From the NCBI RefSeq assembly GCF_000210095.1, contig NC_021039.1:2336475-2372400 (forward strand): a stretch of 35,926 nucleotides of DNA. The letters run 5' to 3'. The position numbers and the translations under genes are program-made. This document shows positions 8,008 through 16,118 of the stretch, in pieces (the stretch's first letter is position 1; every line of letters starts with the position of its first letter). Source of the stretch: Ruminococcus champanellensis 18P13 = JCM 17042 (GTDB taxonomy: Bacteria; Bacillota; Clostridia; Oscillospirales; Ruminococcaceae). The notes beneath the pieces were generated by a model. That model was not told the DNA's origin and did not search any database. It saw nothing but the letters and a program-made list of their open reading frames with translations.

Positions 8008-8928
8008 CTAAGCCGCCTCTCTTTCCCAGTGCACCTGAATATCCCTGCCGTCGGATACCATGACAATGGTGCCAAGCAGATCCGTCCGGTAAATTTTATC
8101 CGTATAGTTTTCCAGCCGCTTCACCGTGTTGGCATTGGGGTGATTGTAGGAATTGTCCCCGCATTCGATCACCGCCATGGCTGGGGTTACTGCCTCCAGG
8201 AACTTCTTTTTGGTGGAGGTGCTGCTGCCGTGATGCCCCACCTTCAGAACATCCACCGGCGCAAGGCTCTGCGCCGCCAGCAGTTCCTTTTCCGCCTTTT
8301 CCTCCATATCCCCGGTAAACAGAAAGCTGTTGTCCCCATAGGTGAGCCGTGCCACCACGGAATAATTGTTCAGACTTTTGTAATCCGTACCCAGAGGCCC
8401 CAGGATTTCCAGCACCGCCCCCTGATCCAGCGTAAACCGATCCCCGGGAGATACGATCTCCAGGGTCAGGGACGCCTGTTCCACTGCGTCCAGAAACCGC
8501 TCATAGCTGGCAGTGGTGGGCAGATCCGCCTCCGGAATGTCCGACACCAGCACATGCTCCGCCGGAATCTCCCTCAGCACCCGGGGCAGTCCCCCGATGT
8601 GATCCGAGTGGGGATGGGTGGCGATCACATAGTCCAGGGATCGGATCCTCTGCCCCTGCAAATACTGTACCACCGTGTCCCCGGCTTCCTGCTCTCCGGC
8701 GTCAATGAGAATCTCCGTTTCGCCGCACCGGATCAAGGTACAGTCCCCCTGTCCCACATCGATAAAATGCACGGACAAGGTGCCTTCCGCCGGGGCAGTC
8801 CTGGTTCCGCTGCGCTGCCGGATCAGATTGCACAGCAGCAGACCCAGGATCAGCAGAACCGTCAGCCCGACGGACAACGCCGGACTCAGCGCTTGCCTCT
8901 TCGGTCTGTGCCCTTCCCTTTTCGCCAT
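8008..8928 (-). CDS. Membrane-anchored metallo-beta-lactamase fold hydrolase (ComEC C-terminal-like)
   Basis: The 306-residue protein has a basic N-terminus, one membrane segment (about residues 16-36) and then a metallo-beta-lactamase domain with the metal-binding HPHSDH motif (H105, H107, D109, H110), FIDVGQGDC before it and KVGHHGS after it. FIDVGQGD is the hallmark of the ComEC/Rec2 hydrolase group, which in some cases degrades DNA. The polytopic ComEC channel domain is absent, so this is a stand-alone exported or surface-facing hydrolase rather than ComEC itself. The active domain probably faces outside. The substrate (DNA, nucleotide or other phosphodiester) is inferred. The start overlaps the ygiQ 3' end by 43 nt. 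Confidence 0.9.
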   Translation of the reverse strand: MAKREGHRPKRQALSPALSVGLTVLLILGLLLCNLIRQRSGTRTAPAEGTLSVHFIDVGQGDCTLIRCGETEILIDAGEQEAGDTVVQYLQGQRIRSLDYVIATHPHSDHIGGLPRVLREIPAEHVLVSDIPEADLPTTASYERFLDAVEQASLTLEIVSPGDRFTLDQGAVLEILGPLGTDYKSLNNYSVVARLTYGDNSFLFTGDMEEKAEKELLAAQSLAPVDVLKVGHHGSSTSTKKKFLEAVTPAMAVIECGDNSYNHPNANTVKRLENYTDKIYRTDLLGTIVMVSDGRDIQVHWEREAA

Positions 8929-10781
8929 TTCTGCCCGTCCTTTCTGCTCCGATTCCTGTCAGCGGCAGGGATTCTGCGTGCAGGCTCCTCCGGTGCCACC
9001 AGGCAATCCGGCCCGGTACCGATGAGATCCCGCCTGCCTGCTTTTTTCAATGCCGCCAGCACCAGCGCCTTGTTCTTGGGCTGAAAATACTGGAGCAGCG
9101 CCCGCTGCATAGCCTTCTCCTCCGGGGTCTTGGGCACATACACCGGTTCCATGGTATAGGGATCCAGCTCCGTGTAGAACATACAGGTGGATAAGGTACC
9201 CGGGGTAGGATAGAAATCCTGCACCTGCTCCGGGTGGATATGCTGCTGCTTTAAAAAGACCGCCAGCTCCACCGCCGCCTGTAGGGTGCTCCCCGGATGG
9301 GAGGACATGAGGTAGGGCACCAGATACTGCTCCTTGCCCATGCCCTTGGTGATCTCGTAGAATTTCTTCTGGAAGGCAAGATACGCCTCGATATGGGGTT
9401 TCCCCATTTTATCCAGCACCGCCGCCGCACAATGCTCCGGCGCCACCTTCAGCTGTCCGCTCACATGATACCGGATCAGCTCCCGCAGAAAGGTGTCGTC
9501 CGGATCCGCCATCAGGTAATCATAGCGGATGCCGGAGCGGATGAACACCCGCTTGACCCCCTTGATCTTCCGGAGCCGCCGCAGCATATGCAGGTACTCC
9601 CGGTGATCCGCATGCAGTCCCTTGCAGGGAGTGGGCGCCAGACACTTTTTCCCTTTACACAGACCGGCGGTCAACTGCTTTTCACAGGAAGGATGCCGGA
9701 AGTTGGCGGTGGGGCCTCCCACGTCATGGATATAGCCCTTGAAATTGGGCATCTGCACGATCCGCTCCGCCTCCCGGATCACGGATTCCTCGCTGCGGAC
9801 AGTGATCCGCCTGCCCTGATGCAAGGCAATGGAGCAGAAGTTGCAGAAACCGAAGCAGCCCCGGTTGTGGGTGATGGAAAACTGCACCTCTGCAATCCCC
9901 GGCACCCCGCCCTGGGGTTCATAGCTGGGGTGGTAGGTACGGGTATAGGGCAGGCTGTACACCCAGTCCAGCTCCTCCGTGGTCAGAGAAAGCGCCGGCG
10001 GATTCTGCACCAGCATCCGGCTGCCGTGCCGCTGGATCACCCGCTTGCCATACACCTCATCCTGCTGATCGTACTGAATCCGGCACGCCTTGGCATATGC
10101 CTTCTTGCTCTCACACACCTGGGCATAGCTGGGGCATTCCGCCGCTCCAAAGGGAGTATGCTCCGGAGCGGTCATATAGCAGCTACCCCGGATCTCCGTC
10201 AGTTCCCCCACCGGGATCCCGTCCCGCAGGCCCTGGGCAACCTCCAGAATGGAGTGTTCCCCCATGCCGAACAGCAAAAGATCCGCACCGCTTTCCTCCA
10301 GAATGGAGGGGCGCACCCGGTCGTCCCAGTAGTCATAGTGAGCGAACCGGCGCAGGGATGCCTCCAGTCCCCCGATAATCAGGGGGATATCCCCGTACAG
10401 CTGCCGGATCTTCTGACAGTACACCAGTACCGCCCGATCCGGTCGCTTGCCGGCTTTGCCGCCTGGGGAATAGGCATCCTCCGAGCGCTTCCGTTTGGCG
10501 GCAGTGTAGTGCGCCACCATGGAGTCGATGTTGCCGGAGGTCACCAGGAATCCAAGCCTGGGTCTGCCGAACCGGGTGAAATCCCGGTCACTGCGCCAGT
10601 CCGGCTGGGACACGATGGCAACGGAAAAGCCCTTCGCCTCCAGCACCCGGGAGATGATGGCTGCCCCGAAGCTGGGATGATCCACATAGGCGTCCCCGAT
10701 CACATACACAAAATCCGGCACATCGATCCCCCGGGCGTTCAGCTCCTCCCGGGTCATGGGCATCATTCCTGTATCCGGCAT
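8886..10781 (-). CDS. YgiQ family radical SAM protein
   Basis: A protein of about 631 residues with the features of the UPF0313/YgiQ family: N-terminal PDFVYVIGDAYVDHPSFG, the LVTSGNIDSMVAHYTA segment, and a radical SAM cluster motif CFGFCNFC (CxxxCxxC) after NRG. The family binds [4Fe-4S] and S-adenosylmethionine, but its reaction is unknown. The C-terminus (about 50 residues) is rich in Arg and Lys. The frame is open upstream into ftsK, but the ATG at 10781 is preceded by AGGAGGAG at good spacing and starts just after the ftsK stop. The last 43 nt overlap the hydrolase gene in another frame. Confidence 0.92.
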   Translation of the reverse strand: MPDTGMMPMTREELNARGIDVPDFVYVIGDAYVDHPSFGAAIISRVLEAKGFSVAIVSQPDWRSDRDFTRFGRPRLGFLVTSGNIDSMVAHYTAAKRKRSEDAYSPGGKAGKRPDRAVLVYCQKIRQLYGDIPLIIGGLEASLRRFAHYDYWDDRVRPSILEESGADLLLFGMGEHSILEVAQGLRDGIPVGELTEIRGSCYMTAPEHTPFGAAECPSYAQVCESKKAYAKACRIQYDQQDEVYGKRVIQRHGSRMLVQNPPALSLTTEELDWVYSLPYTRTYHPSYEPQGGVPGIAEVQFSITHNRGCFGFCNFCSIALHQGRRITVRSEESVIREAERIVQMPNFKGYIHDVGGPTANFRHPSCEKQLTAGLCKGKKCLAPTPCKGLHADHREYLHMLRRLRKIKGVKRVFIRSGIRYDYLMADPDDTFLRELIRYHVSGQLKVAPEHCAAAVLDKMGKPHIEAYLAFQKKFYEITKGMGKEQYLVPYLMSSHPGSTLQAAVELAVFLKQQHIHPEQVQDFYPTPGTLSTCMFYTELDPYTMEPVYVPKTPEEKAMQRALLQYFQPKNKALVLAALKKAGRRDLIGTGPDCLVAPEEPARRIPAADRNRSRKDGQKWRKGKGTDRRGKR

Positions 10782-10791
10782 ACTGCTCCTC

Positions 10792-13353
10792 CTAGTTTGA
10801 TTCCTGTCGGCGCATCCGCCGCTCTGCCGCCTGCTGGGGACTGATGAGCACCTTCCGGGGCTTTGCCCCCTCATGGGGGCCGATGACACCCATTTCCTCC
10901 AGCTCATCCATGATCCGTGCCGCCCGGGCATAGCCCAGCTTCAGCTTCCGCTGCAAGGAGGAAGTGGATGCCTGTCCCAGCTCCACCACCACGTCAATGG
11001 CACGGTCGATCAGTTCATCGTCCCCCTCTGCCCGGTCGCTGCTGTCGTCCTCAAAGCGCTCCCCCTTCACGGCAGGCATGCTTTGCTCCACAGCCTCCAT
11101 AATATCGTGGCTGTATTCCGCCTTGGCTTCTTCCTTGATGTAGCCAACCACCCGCTCGATTTCCTCGGTGGAGCAGTAGCAGCCCTGCACCCGGACGGGC
11201 TTGGGCAGACCGTTGGGAAAGTACAGCATATCCCCGTGTCCCAACAGCTTTTCTGCGCCGCCAACATCCAGGATATTCCGGGAGTCCATCTGACTCTTGA
11301 CGGACAGGGCGATCCGGCTGGGCACGTTGGATTTGATGAGTCCTGTAATGACATCCGCCGTAGGCCGCTGGGTGGCGATGATCAGGTGCATCCCGGCAGC
11401 TCTTGCTTTCTGGGCGATCCGGCACACCGCATCCTCCACTTCCTTGGAGGAGGTCATCATCAGATCCGCAAACTCGTCAATGACGATCACGATCTGGGGC
11501 AGCGGATCCAGATCCTCCCGCTTTGCCGCCAATGCGTTGAAGTCCTTCAGATCCCGCACATTATAGCTGGCGCACAGGGCATACCGGCGATCCATCTCCT
11601 GGGTCGCCCAGTTCAAAGCGCCTGCCGCCTTCCGGGGATCCGTCACCACCGGGATCAGCAGATGTGGGATCCCGTCGTAGATCTTGAATTCCACGATCTT
11701 CGGGTCGATCAGCACCAGCTTCACCTCCGTAGGCTTTGCGTGGTACAGGATGCTCATAATAATGCCGTTGGTGCAGACGGACTTACCGGAGCCGGTTGCC
11801 CCGGCGATGATCATATGGGGCATTTTCGCAATATCTCCCAGAATGATGTTGCCGTCAATGTCCTTGCCCACTGCAAAGGACAGCTTGCTTTTGGATTCGG
11901 TAAACTGCCGGCTCTCCAGGATCTCCCGGATGCCAACCATATCCTTGTGGGCGTTTGCCACCTCGATGCCCACTGCCGGCTTTCCGGGAATGGGGGCTTC
12001 GATCCGCACACCCCCTGCCGCCAGATTCAGAGCAATGTCATCCGCCAGGCTTGTGATCTTGGCGATCTTCACCCCGGCGGAGGGCTGTACCTCATACCGG
12101 GTGACCGTAGGCCCCCGGTTGATGCCGGTGATCCGCACCTGCACGCCGAAGCTGTTGAGCGTGTCCACCAGAATATCCGCATTCTGCCGCAGCTCCAGCG
12201 CCGCATTGGGATCCGCCGCCTTGCTGACGCTGGGCTCCAGGTAATCAATGGGAGGCAGCCGGTATTCATACACCGGGGTCTGGGCCTCTCCGTTGACCAC
12301 TTCCGCCTCGATCTCCGCCGTCATGGCTTCGGTCTGCGCTGCCTGCTCCTCCTTCTTGGTGCGCTTCGGCTCCTTCACGGCGGTTGCCGCCGCTACCAGG
12401 TCATCCAGCTCCGCAGACTCCTGACTTTTCTGGATTTCCGGCTCCGGCTGCTCCGGCACCGGATCTCCGGAACGGCGCTCCCGCTCCCACTGGGGGGAAT
12501 CCGGCTGGGGCAGATCCTCCGGCACCAGGGCATTGTCCACAATGGGCACATCAAACCGGAAATCCTTCGCCCGGGATGCCCGGGTACGCCTGGGCTGCTC
12601 TGCGTTCGCCATAGCAATGGCTTCCCGCTCCTCCCGGGCGGTGCGGCTCCGGAGCATTTCATCATAAGCATCCAGGTACTGATCGTCATACCTCGCCTGC
12701 CGCACTGCACGATGCATGCTCCGGAAGGGACGGCTCAGCAGCCGGAACAGGTCGATCAGCCCCGTATTGGTCAGAAGCATCACAAACACGAACAGCATCA
12801 GCAGAATGATGATCTTGGCACCGGTCACATCAAACAGCCGGATCAGCGGCCAGGCGATCAGCGCACTGAACACACCACCCCCCTGCAAGTCCTTCCCCTG
12901 CCGGAACAGGGTACGCACACAGTCCACCAGTCCGTCCCCTTTGACCTCTCCGTAAAAGAAAATCTGGACAATGGCGCTGCTGAGAATCATCAAAGCAACC
13001 CCCCAGAATGCCTTGCCGGATACGGTCTGGTGGGAGCGCTCCATGCCAATGAGGATCGCCGTATACACCAGGATCAGGGGGATAAAGGCGGACGCCACCC
13101 CGAACAATCCGAACATGGTGGTATGTAGCACATGCCAGGCACTGGTGCCCGGTATCACGATCAGCAGCAGGGACAGAACCCCCAGCGCAAACAGCATAAT
13201 GGACCAGAACTGGTTGGCGGTATCCTGGGGCGGCTTGGGCGGCTCCTGCTGCCGTTCCGCCGGTTTTTCTGCCGGGCGCTCCGCCGGCTTCTTGGTGCCC
13301 CGTGCATTGGGGTTGGGCTTCTTTTTCGGGGTAGGCTTCTTCTGCGCCGCCAC
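10792..13353 (-). CDS. ftsK: DNA translocase FtsK/SpoIIIE
   Basis: Pumps double-stranded DNA through the division or sporulation septum. The protein of about 853 residues has a Lys/Pro-rich start, four or five membrane segments between about residues 50 and 200, a variable acidic linker, then the RecA-like motor with Walker A GATGSGKSV and Walker B IVIVIDEFADLMM, and a C-terminal winged-helix gamma domain (LQRKLKLGYARAARIMDELE) that reads DNA orientation motifs. Start choice: an ATG at 13362 directly abuts AAAAAGGAG with no spacer, whereas the in-frame GTG at 13353 has 9 nt of spacing; I prefer the GTG. The neighbour tepA-spoIIIE is also found in Bacillus. Either FtsK or SpoIIIE naming is possible. 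Confidence 0.95.
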   Translation of the reverse strand: MAAQKKPTPKKKPNPNARGTKKPAERPAEKPAERQQEPPKPPQDTANQFWSIMLFALGVLSLLLIVIPGTSAWHVLHTTMFGLFGVASAFIPLILVYTAILIGMERSHQTVSGKAFWGVALMILSSAIVQIFFYGEVKGDGLVDCVRTLFRQGKDLQGGGVFSALIAWPLIRLFDVTGAKIIILLMLFVFVMLLTNTGLIDLFRLLSRPFRSMHRAVRQARYDDQYLDAYDEMLRSRTAREEREAIAMANAEQPRRTRASRAKDFRFDVPIVDNALVPEDLPQPDSPQWERERRSGDPVPEQPEPEIQKSQESAELDDLVAAATAVKEPKRTKKEEQAAQTEAMTAEIEAEVVNGEAQTPVYEYRLPPIDYLEPSVSKAADPNAALELRQNADILVDTLNSFGVQVRITGINRGPTVTRYEVQPSAGVKIAKITSLADDIALNLAAGGVRIEAPIPGKPAVGIEVANAHKDMVGIREILESRQFTESKSKLSFAVGKDIDGNIILGDIAKMPHMIIAGATGSGKSVCTNGIIMSILYHAKPTEVKLVLIDPKIVEFKIYDGIPHLLIPVVTDPRKAAGALNWATQEMDRRYALCASYNVRDLKDFNALAAKREDLDPLPQIVIVIDEFADLMMTSSKEVEDAVCRIAQKARAAGMHLIIATQRPTADVITGLIKSNVPSRIALSVKSQMDSRNILDVGGAEKLLGHGDMLYFPNGLPKPVRVQGCYCSTEEIERVVGYIKEEAKAEYSHDIMEAVEQSMPAVKGERFEDDSSDRAEGDDELIDRAIDVVVELGQASTSSLQRKLKLGYARAARIMDELEEMGVIGPHEGAKPRKVLISPQQAAERRMRRQESN

Positions 13354-13386
13354 GCCTGTCATCTCCTTTTTCTCTGTATGTATCCT

Positions 13387-14220
13387 TTACATCTTATAAA
13401 TGGAATAGCCGATCACAAACAAGCCAAGCAGCAGGGTGTATACGGCAAAGATTTTGAACTTCTCGCTCTTGACCAGCCAGTTTACCATGCGGATGGCGCA
13501 GATGCCCACCACAGCGGATACCACAAAGCCGATGAGCATGGGCAGGAAGTCAAACTCGATGCCCTCCGCTGCCGCATCCTTTACCTCCAGCAGGCAGCCC
13601 CCCAGGATCGTGGGAATGCCCAGAATGAAGGAATACTTCACTGCAGTTTCTCTTGTAAAGCCGCTGAACAGACCGCTGGCAATGGTGGAGCCGGAACGGG
13701 AGATGCCCGGCATCAGAGCGATGCCCTGGAAAATACCCACCGTCAGCGCATTCTTGACGGTAATGTCCTTCGGCTCCCTTGTTCCCTTGCCACAGCGATC
13801 CGACAAAAAGAGGATCACTGCCGTGTACAAAAAGCAGAAGCCGATGACGATCAGATGCTTGTTGGAAACCTCCTCCACCAGATCCTTTAAAGGATACAGG
13901 GGCACCAATACCAGCAGAGAGATCAGCAGCATGATAATCATGCGCCGCTCCCCGTTCATGGTGCTCCACTTGAATTTTCCGGTGAAAATATCCTTGAGCA
14001 TGCATCCAAGCTCCTTGATGAGTGCCCAGATGGTATCCCGGAAGGCGATGAATACCGCCACCAGCGTGCCCAGGTGCAGGATGGCGGAGAAAAACAGACC
14101 GTTTTCCTCCGTACTGCCGAAGATCTGCTGGTACAGCGCCAGATGCCCGGAACTGGAAACCGGCAGAAATTCCGTCAGTCCCTGAATGATGCCTTGAATG
14201 ATTGCGTCTAAAATACTCAT
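13387..14220 (-). CDS. uppP: Undecaprenyl-diphosphatase UppP (BacA)
   Basis: An integral membrane phosphatase that recycles undecaprenyl diphosphate to the monophosphate carrier for peptidoglycan and other wall polymers; high dosage gives bacitracin resistance. The 277-residue protein has the family signature GLTEFLPVSSSGHL near residues 14-28 with the glutamate-rich first active-site loop, and the second motif PGISRSGSTI near residue 170. Six or more hydrophobic helices are visible. AAAGGAG lies 8 nt before the ATG. It sits 19 nt after tepA and about 30 nt before ftsK in the operon. Confidence 0.96.
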   Translation of the reverse strand: MSILDAIIQGIIQGLTEFLPVSSSGHLALYQQIFGSTEENGLFFSAILHLGTLVAVFIAFRDTIWALIKELGCMLKDIFTGKFKWSTMNGERRMIIMLLISLLVLVPLYPLKDLVEEVSNKHLIVIGFCFLYTAVILFLSDRCGKGTREPKDITVKNALTVGIFQGIALMPGISRSGSTIASGLFSGFTRETAVKYSFILGIPTILGGCLLEVKDAAAEGIEFDFLPMLIGFVVSAVVGICAIRMVNWLVKSEKFKIFAVYTLLLGLFVIGYSIYKM

Positions 14221-14239
14221 GTGTTTGTCTCCTTTGCCT

Positions 14240-14971
14240 TTATGCAGGATCGTCCGGGTATCGTTCCTCCCCCGCCTCGATCAGTCCGTACAGACAGGCG
14301 ACAGCGTCGGACAAGCCGCCCAGACTGTCGATCAGTCCAAGCTCCACTGCCCGCTCCCCGTCCACGACGGTGCCCACATCCATCACCAGCTCCTCCGTCT
14401 CCATCATCAGCGCACGGAACTGCTGCTCGGATATGCCGCTGTTGGCGGTCACAAAATTCACGATCCGGTCCTGCATTTTTTTGAAATAAGATAGGGTCTG
14501 CGGCACTCCCACGATCATGCCGTTCATCCGCACCGGGTGAATGGTCATGGTGGCGGAGGGTACAATAAAAGAACGCTTGGCACTGACTGCAAGGGGCACG
14601 CCGATGGAGTGACCGCCCCCTACCACCAGGGATACGGTGGGGGTTTTCATGCCTGCCAGCAGTTCTGCAATGGCAAGCCCCGCCTCCACATCTCCTCCCA
14701 CGGTGTTGAGAATGATGAGCAGTCCCTCAATGGAGCGATCCTGCTCAATGGCAACCAGCGCCGGAATGATATGCTCGTACTTGGTGGTCTTGGTACGCTC
14801 CGGCAGAACATAGTGACCCTCCACCTCGCCGATGACGGTCAGACAGTGGATCAGATGCTTGGCGTTGTGTGCCACCACCTGTCCGTTCTGTTCGGCAAGC
14901 TCCGCCTGGTCTGCGGCACGCTGGGTTTCGGTCTGATCCTTTTCGTCCCTTTTTTCCTCGGAATCGGTCAT
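14240..14971 (-). CDS. tepA: TepA-like ClpP-fold serine protease
   Basis: A 243-residue member of the ClpP/crotonase superfamily closest to Bacillus TepA (translocation-enhancing protein). The nucleophile serine is in GGGHSIGVP (S122) and the catalytic His in TMTIHPVR (H145); LNTVGGDVEAGLAIA forms the oxyanion strand and DVGTVVDGERAVELGLID the C-terminal part. The first 30 residues are highly charged. TepA is thought to act on signal peptides or help protein export; it is not known to work with Clp ATPases. First gene of the long minus-strand operon; only a weak ribosome binding site (GGGGGC) precedes it. Confidence 0.88.
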   Translation of the reverse strand: MTDSEEKRDEKDQTETQRAADQAELAEQNGQVVAHNAKHLIHCLTVIGEVEGHYVLPERTKTTKYEHIIPALVAIEQDRSIEGLLIILNTVGGDVEAGLAIAELLAGMKTPTVSLVVGGGHSIGVPLAVSAKRSFIVPSATMTIHPVRMNGMIVGVPQTLSYFKKMQDRIVNFVTANSGISEQQFRALMMETEELVMDVGTVVDGERAVELGLIDSLGGLSDAVACLYGLIEAGEERYPDDPA

Positions 14972-15052
14972 AAAATCGCCCCCGTTCTGAATCTGTTTCC
15001 GTTGGAACAGGGGTATTGTACCGCATCCTGCCGCAAATATGCATACATTTAT

Positions 15053-15081
15053 AGTTTAACCCATCCGGCGGAGAAAGTCAA
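15053..15081 (-). promoter_or_regulatory. Promoter of the tepA operon
   Basis: Minus-strand TTGACT (15081-15076) and TAAACT (15058-15053), 17-bp spacer. The start site would be near 15046, giving a leader of about 75 nt before tepA. I see no other clear promoter before 3263, so this one may drive the whole ten-gene run. Confidence 0.75.
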
Positions 15082-15093
15082 GGCGATGTTGTC

Positions 15094-15130
15094 TAAAAAA
15101 TCCGGAAAATCCTGTCGGATCCTCCGGATT
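15094..15130 (-). terminator. Terminator after the TtcA-like gene
   Basis: Outer arms AATCCGG/CCGGATT (15130-15124 and 15105-15099) enclose an inner ATCC/GGAT hairpin, and the minus strand continues with a run of T. It separates the thiolase gene from the tepA promoter just downstream. Confidence 0.75.
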
Positions 15131-15143
15131 GACAAACCGTGCT

Positions 15144-15890
15144 TCAGTCCTCCCGCTCCCTTGGTACCCAGTTCACCCCGCCCCAGCCGTCAATGTTGCT
15201 GCGGCGCATGGCGCCGAAGAGCCGGTCGGTAAAGCCCTTGCTTTCATGCTCCATCTGCGCCAGAAATTCCTTTGTCTTCTGCCGCATGGTGTAGCCGTCC
15301 GCCGGGCACTTGGATTTCTGCACTGCCAGCTGGGTCTTGACCGCCGCCCGGCGCACCTCCCGCTCCGGGGCAAATACCAGGGGGCGGATCAGAGTGATCT
15401 TCTTCCGGGACAGGTAGCTTTTGGGGGAGAAACAGCCGATCCGCCCCTCAATGAACAGATTCATCACAAAGGTTTCCACAGCGTCGTTGAAGTGATGCCC
15501 CAGGGCAATCTTGTTGCAGCCGTTGGCAACCGCCGCATCGTGCAATGCTCCCCGGCGCATCCGGGCGCACAGACTGCATGGACTTGCCTCCTGTCGGATC
15601 TCAAACACGATCTTCCCGATGTCCGTGGGCAGCACCACATAGGGCACTCCCAAATCCTTGCACATGGCGGCAATCTCAGAAAAATCCCCCGGCTCTCCCC
15701 CGAACTGGGGATCCAGGGTAATGGCAACCAGCTCATAGTCAATGCCGATGAACCGGCGCAGCATTGCCAGCCCTTGCAGCAGCACCAGACTGTCCTTGCC
15801 GCCGGATACCCCCACAGCGATCCGGTCGCCGTCCTGGATCAGATCAAATTCCTGTATGGCTTTCCGCATATATCCCAATATTTTTTGCAC
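15144..15890 (-). CDS. TtcA-like tRNA 2-thiolation ATPase (PP-loop)
   Basis: A PP-loop ATP pyrophosphatase of about 248 residues related to TtcA, which puts sulfur on C32 of tRNAs through an adenylated intermediate and a [4Fe-4S] cluster. The PP-loop SGGKDS is at residues 29-34; the cluster cysteines are CSLC and a later KSKC, in the same pattern as TtcA; GHHFNDAVET is the conserved second motif. Start choice: an ATG at 15914 touches AAGGAG with no spacer, and the predicted transcription start lies almost on top of it. The GTG at 15890 has AAAGGTG 8 nt upstream within the transcript, so I use it. Which tRNA position is modified is inferred from the family. Confidence 0.88.
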   Translation of the reverse strand: MQKILGYMRKAIQEFDLIQDGDRIAVGVSGGKDSLVLLQGLAMLRRFIGIDYELVAITLDPQFGGEPGDFSEIAAMCKDLGVPYVVLPTDIGKIVFEIRQEASPCSLCARMRRGALHDAAVANGCNKIALGHHFNDAVETFVMNLFIEGRIGCFSPKSYLSRKKITLIRPLVFAPEREVRRAAVKTQLAVQKSKCPADGYTMRQKTKEFLAQMEHESKGFTDRLFGAMRRSNIDGWGGVNWVPRERED

Positions 15891-15923
15891 GGTCAACGCA
15901 CCTTTCTGCTTCATCTCCTTAAA

Positions 15924-15952
15924 AGTATACCACTTTGGTGGGGAAATGTAAA
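15924..15952 (-). promoter_or_regulatory. Promoter of the TtcA-like gene
   Basis: Minus-strand TTTACA (15952-15947) and TATACT (15929-15924) with 17-bp spacing. The start site falls near 15917, only 3 nt from the ATG at 15914, which argues for the downstream GTG start. Confidence 0.75.
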
Positions 15953-15999
15953 GCGGTGCTGCAAAATTTGTCCCAACGGGTCTTTTTCCGGCTCCGGTC

Positions 16000-16028
16000 T
16001 TGCAAAAGCATCCGGTCTGGAGTATAAT
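16000..16028 (+). promoter_or_regulatory. Promoter of galK-galE
   Basis: TTGCAA (16000-16005) and TATAAT (16023-16028) separated by 17 bp. The start site would be near 16035, leaving about 84 nt of leader. It is divergent from the TtcA-like promoter; about 47 bp separate the two -35 boxes. No operator dyad stands out. Confidence 0.8.
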
Positions 16029-16118
16029 GATAAAGTGGCATCCTATCGCAATCATATGAGTGTTGCCATAAACAGAAAGAAAGCCAGCGGCTTTGACCGC
16101 AGCAGAATGGAGATGCCC

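Noticed and set aside
8008-8928. Calling the hydrolase a competence gene (comEC)
   Set aside because: Only the hydrolase domain and one anchor segment are present; the polytopic channel domain that defines ComEC is absent.
10873-13128. Plus-strand 751-codon open frame opposite ftsK
   Set aside because: Long antisense frames are expected in this GC-rich codon style. The translation is His/Gly/Gln-rich without domains, while the other strand encodes a complete FtsK.
15129-16118. Upstream extension of galK to a 757-codon frame
   Set aside because: The extension covers the antisense of the TtcA-like gene and both divergent promoters; galK starts after the 16000-16028 promoter with GGAG before 16119.
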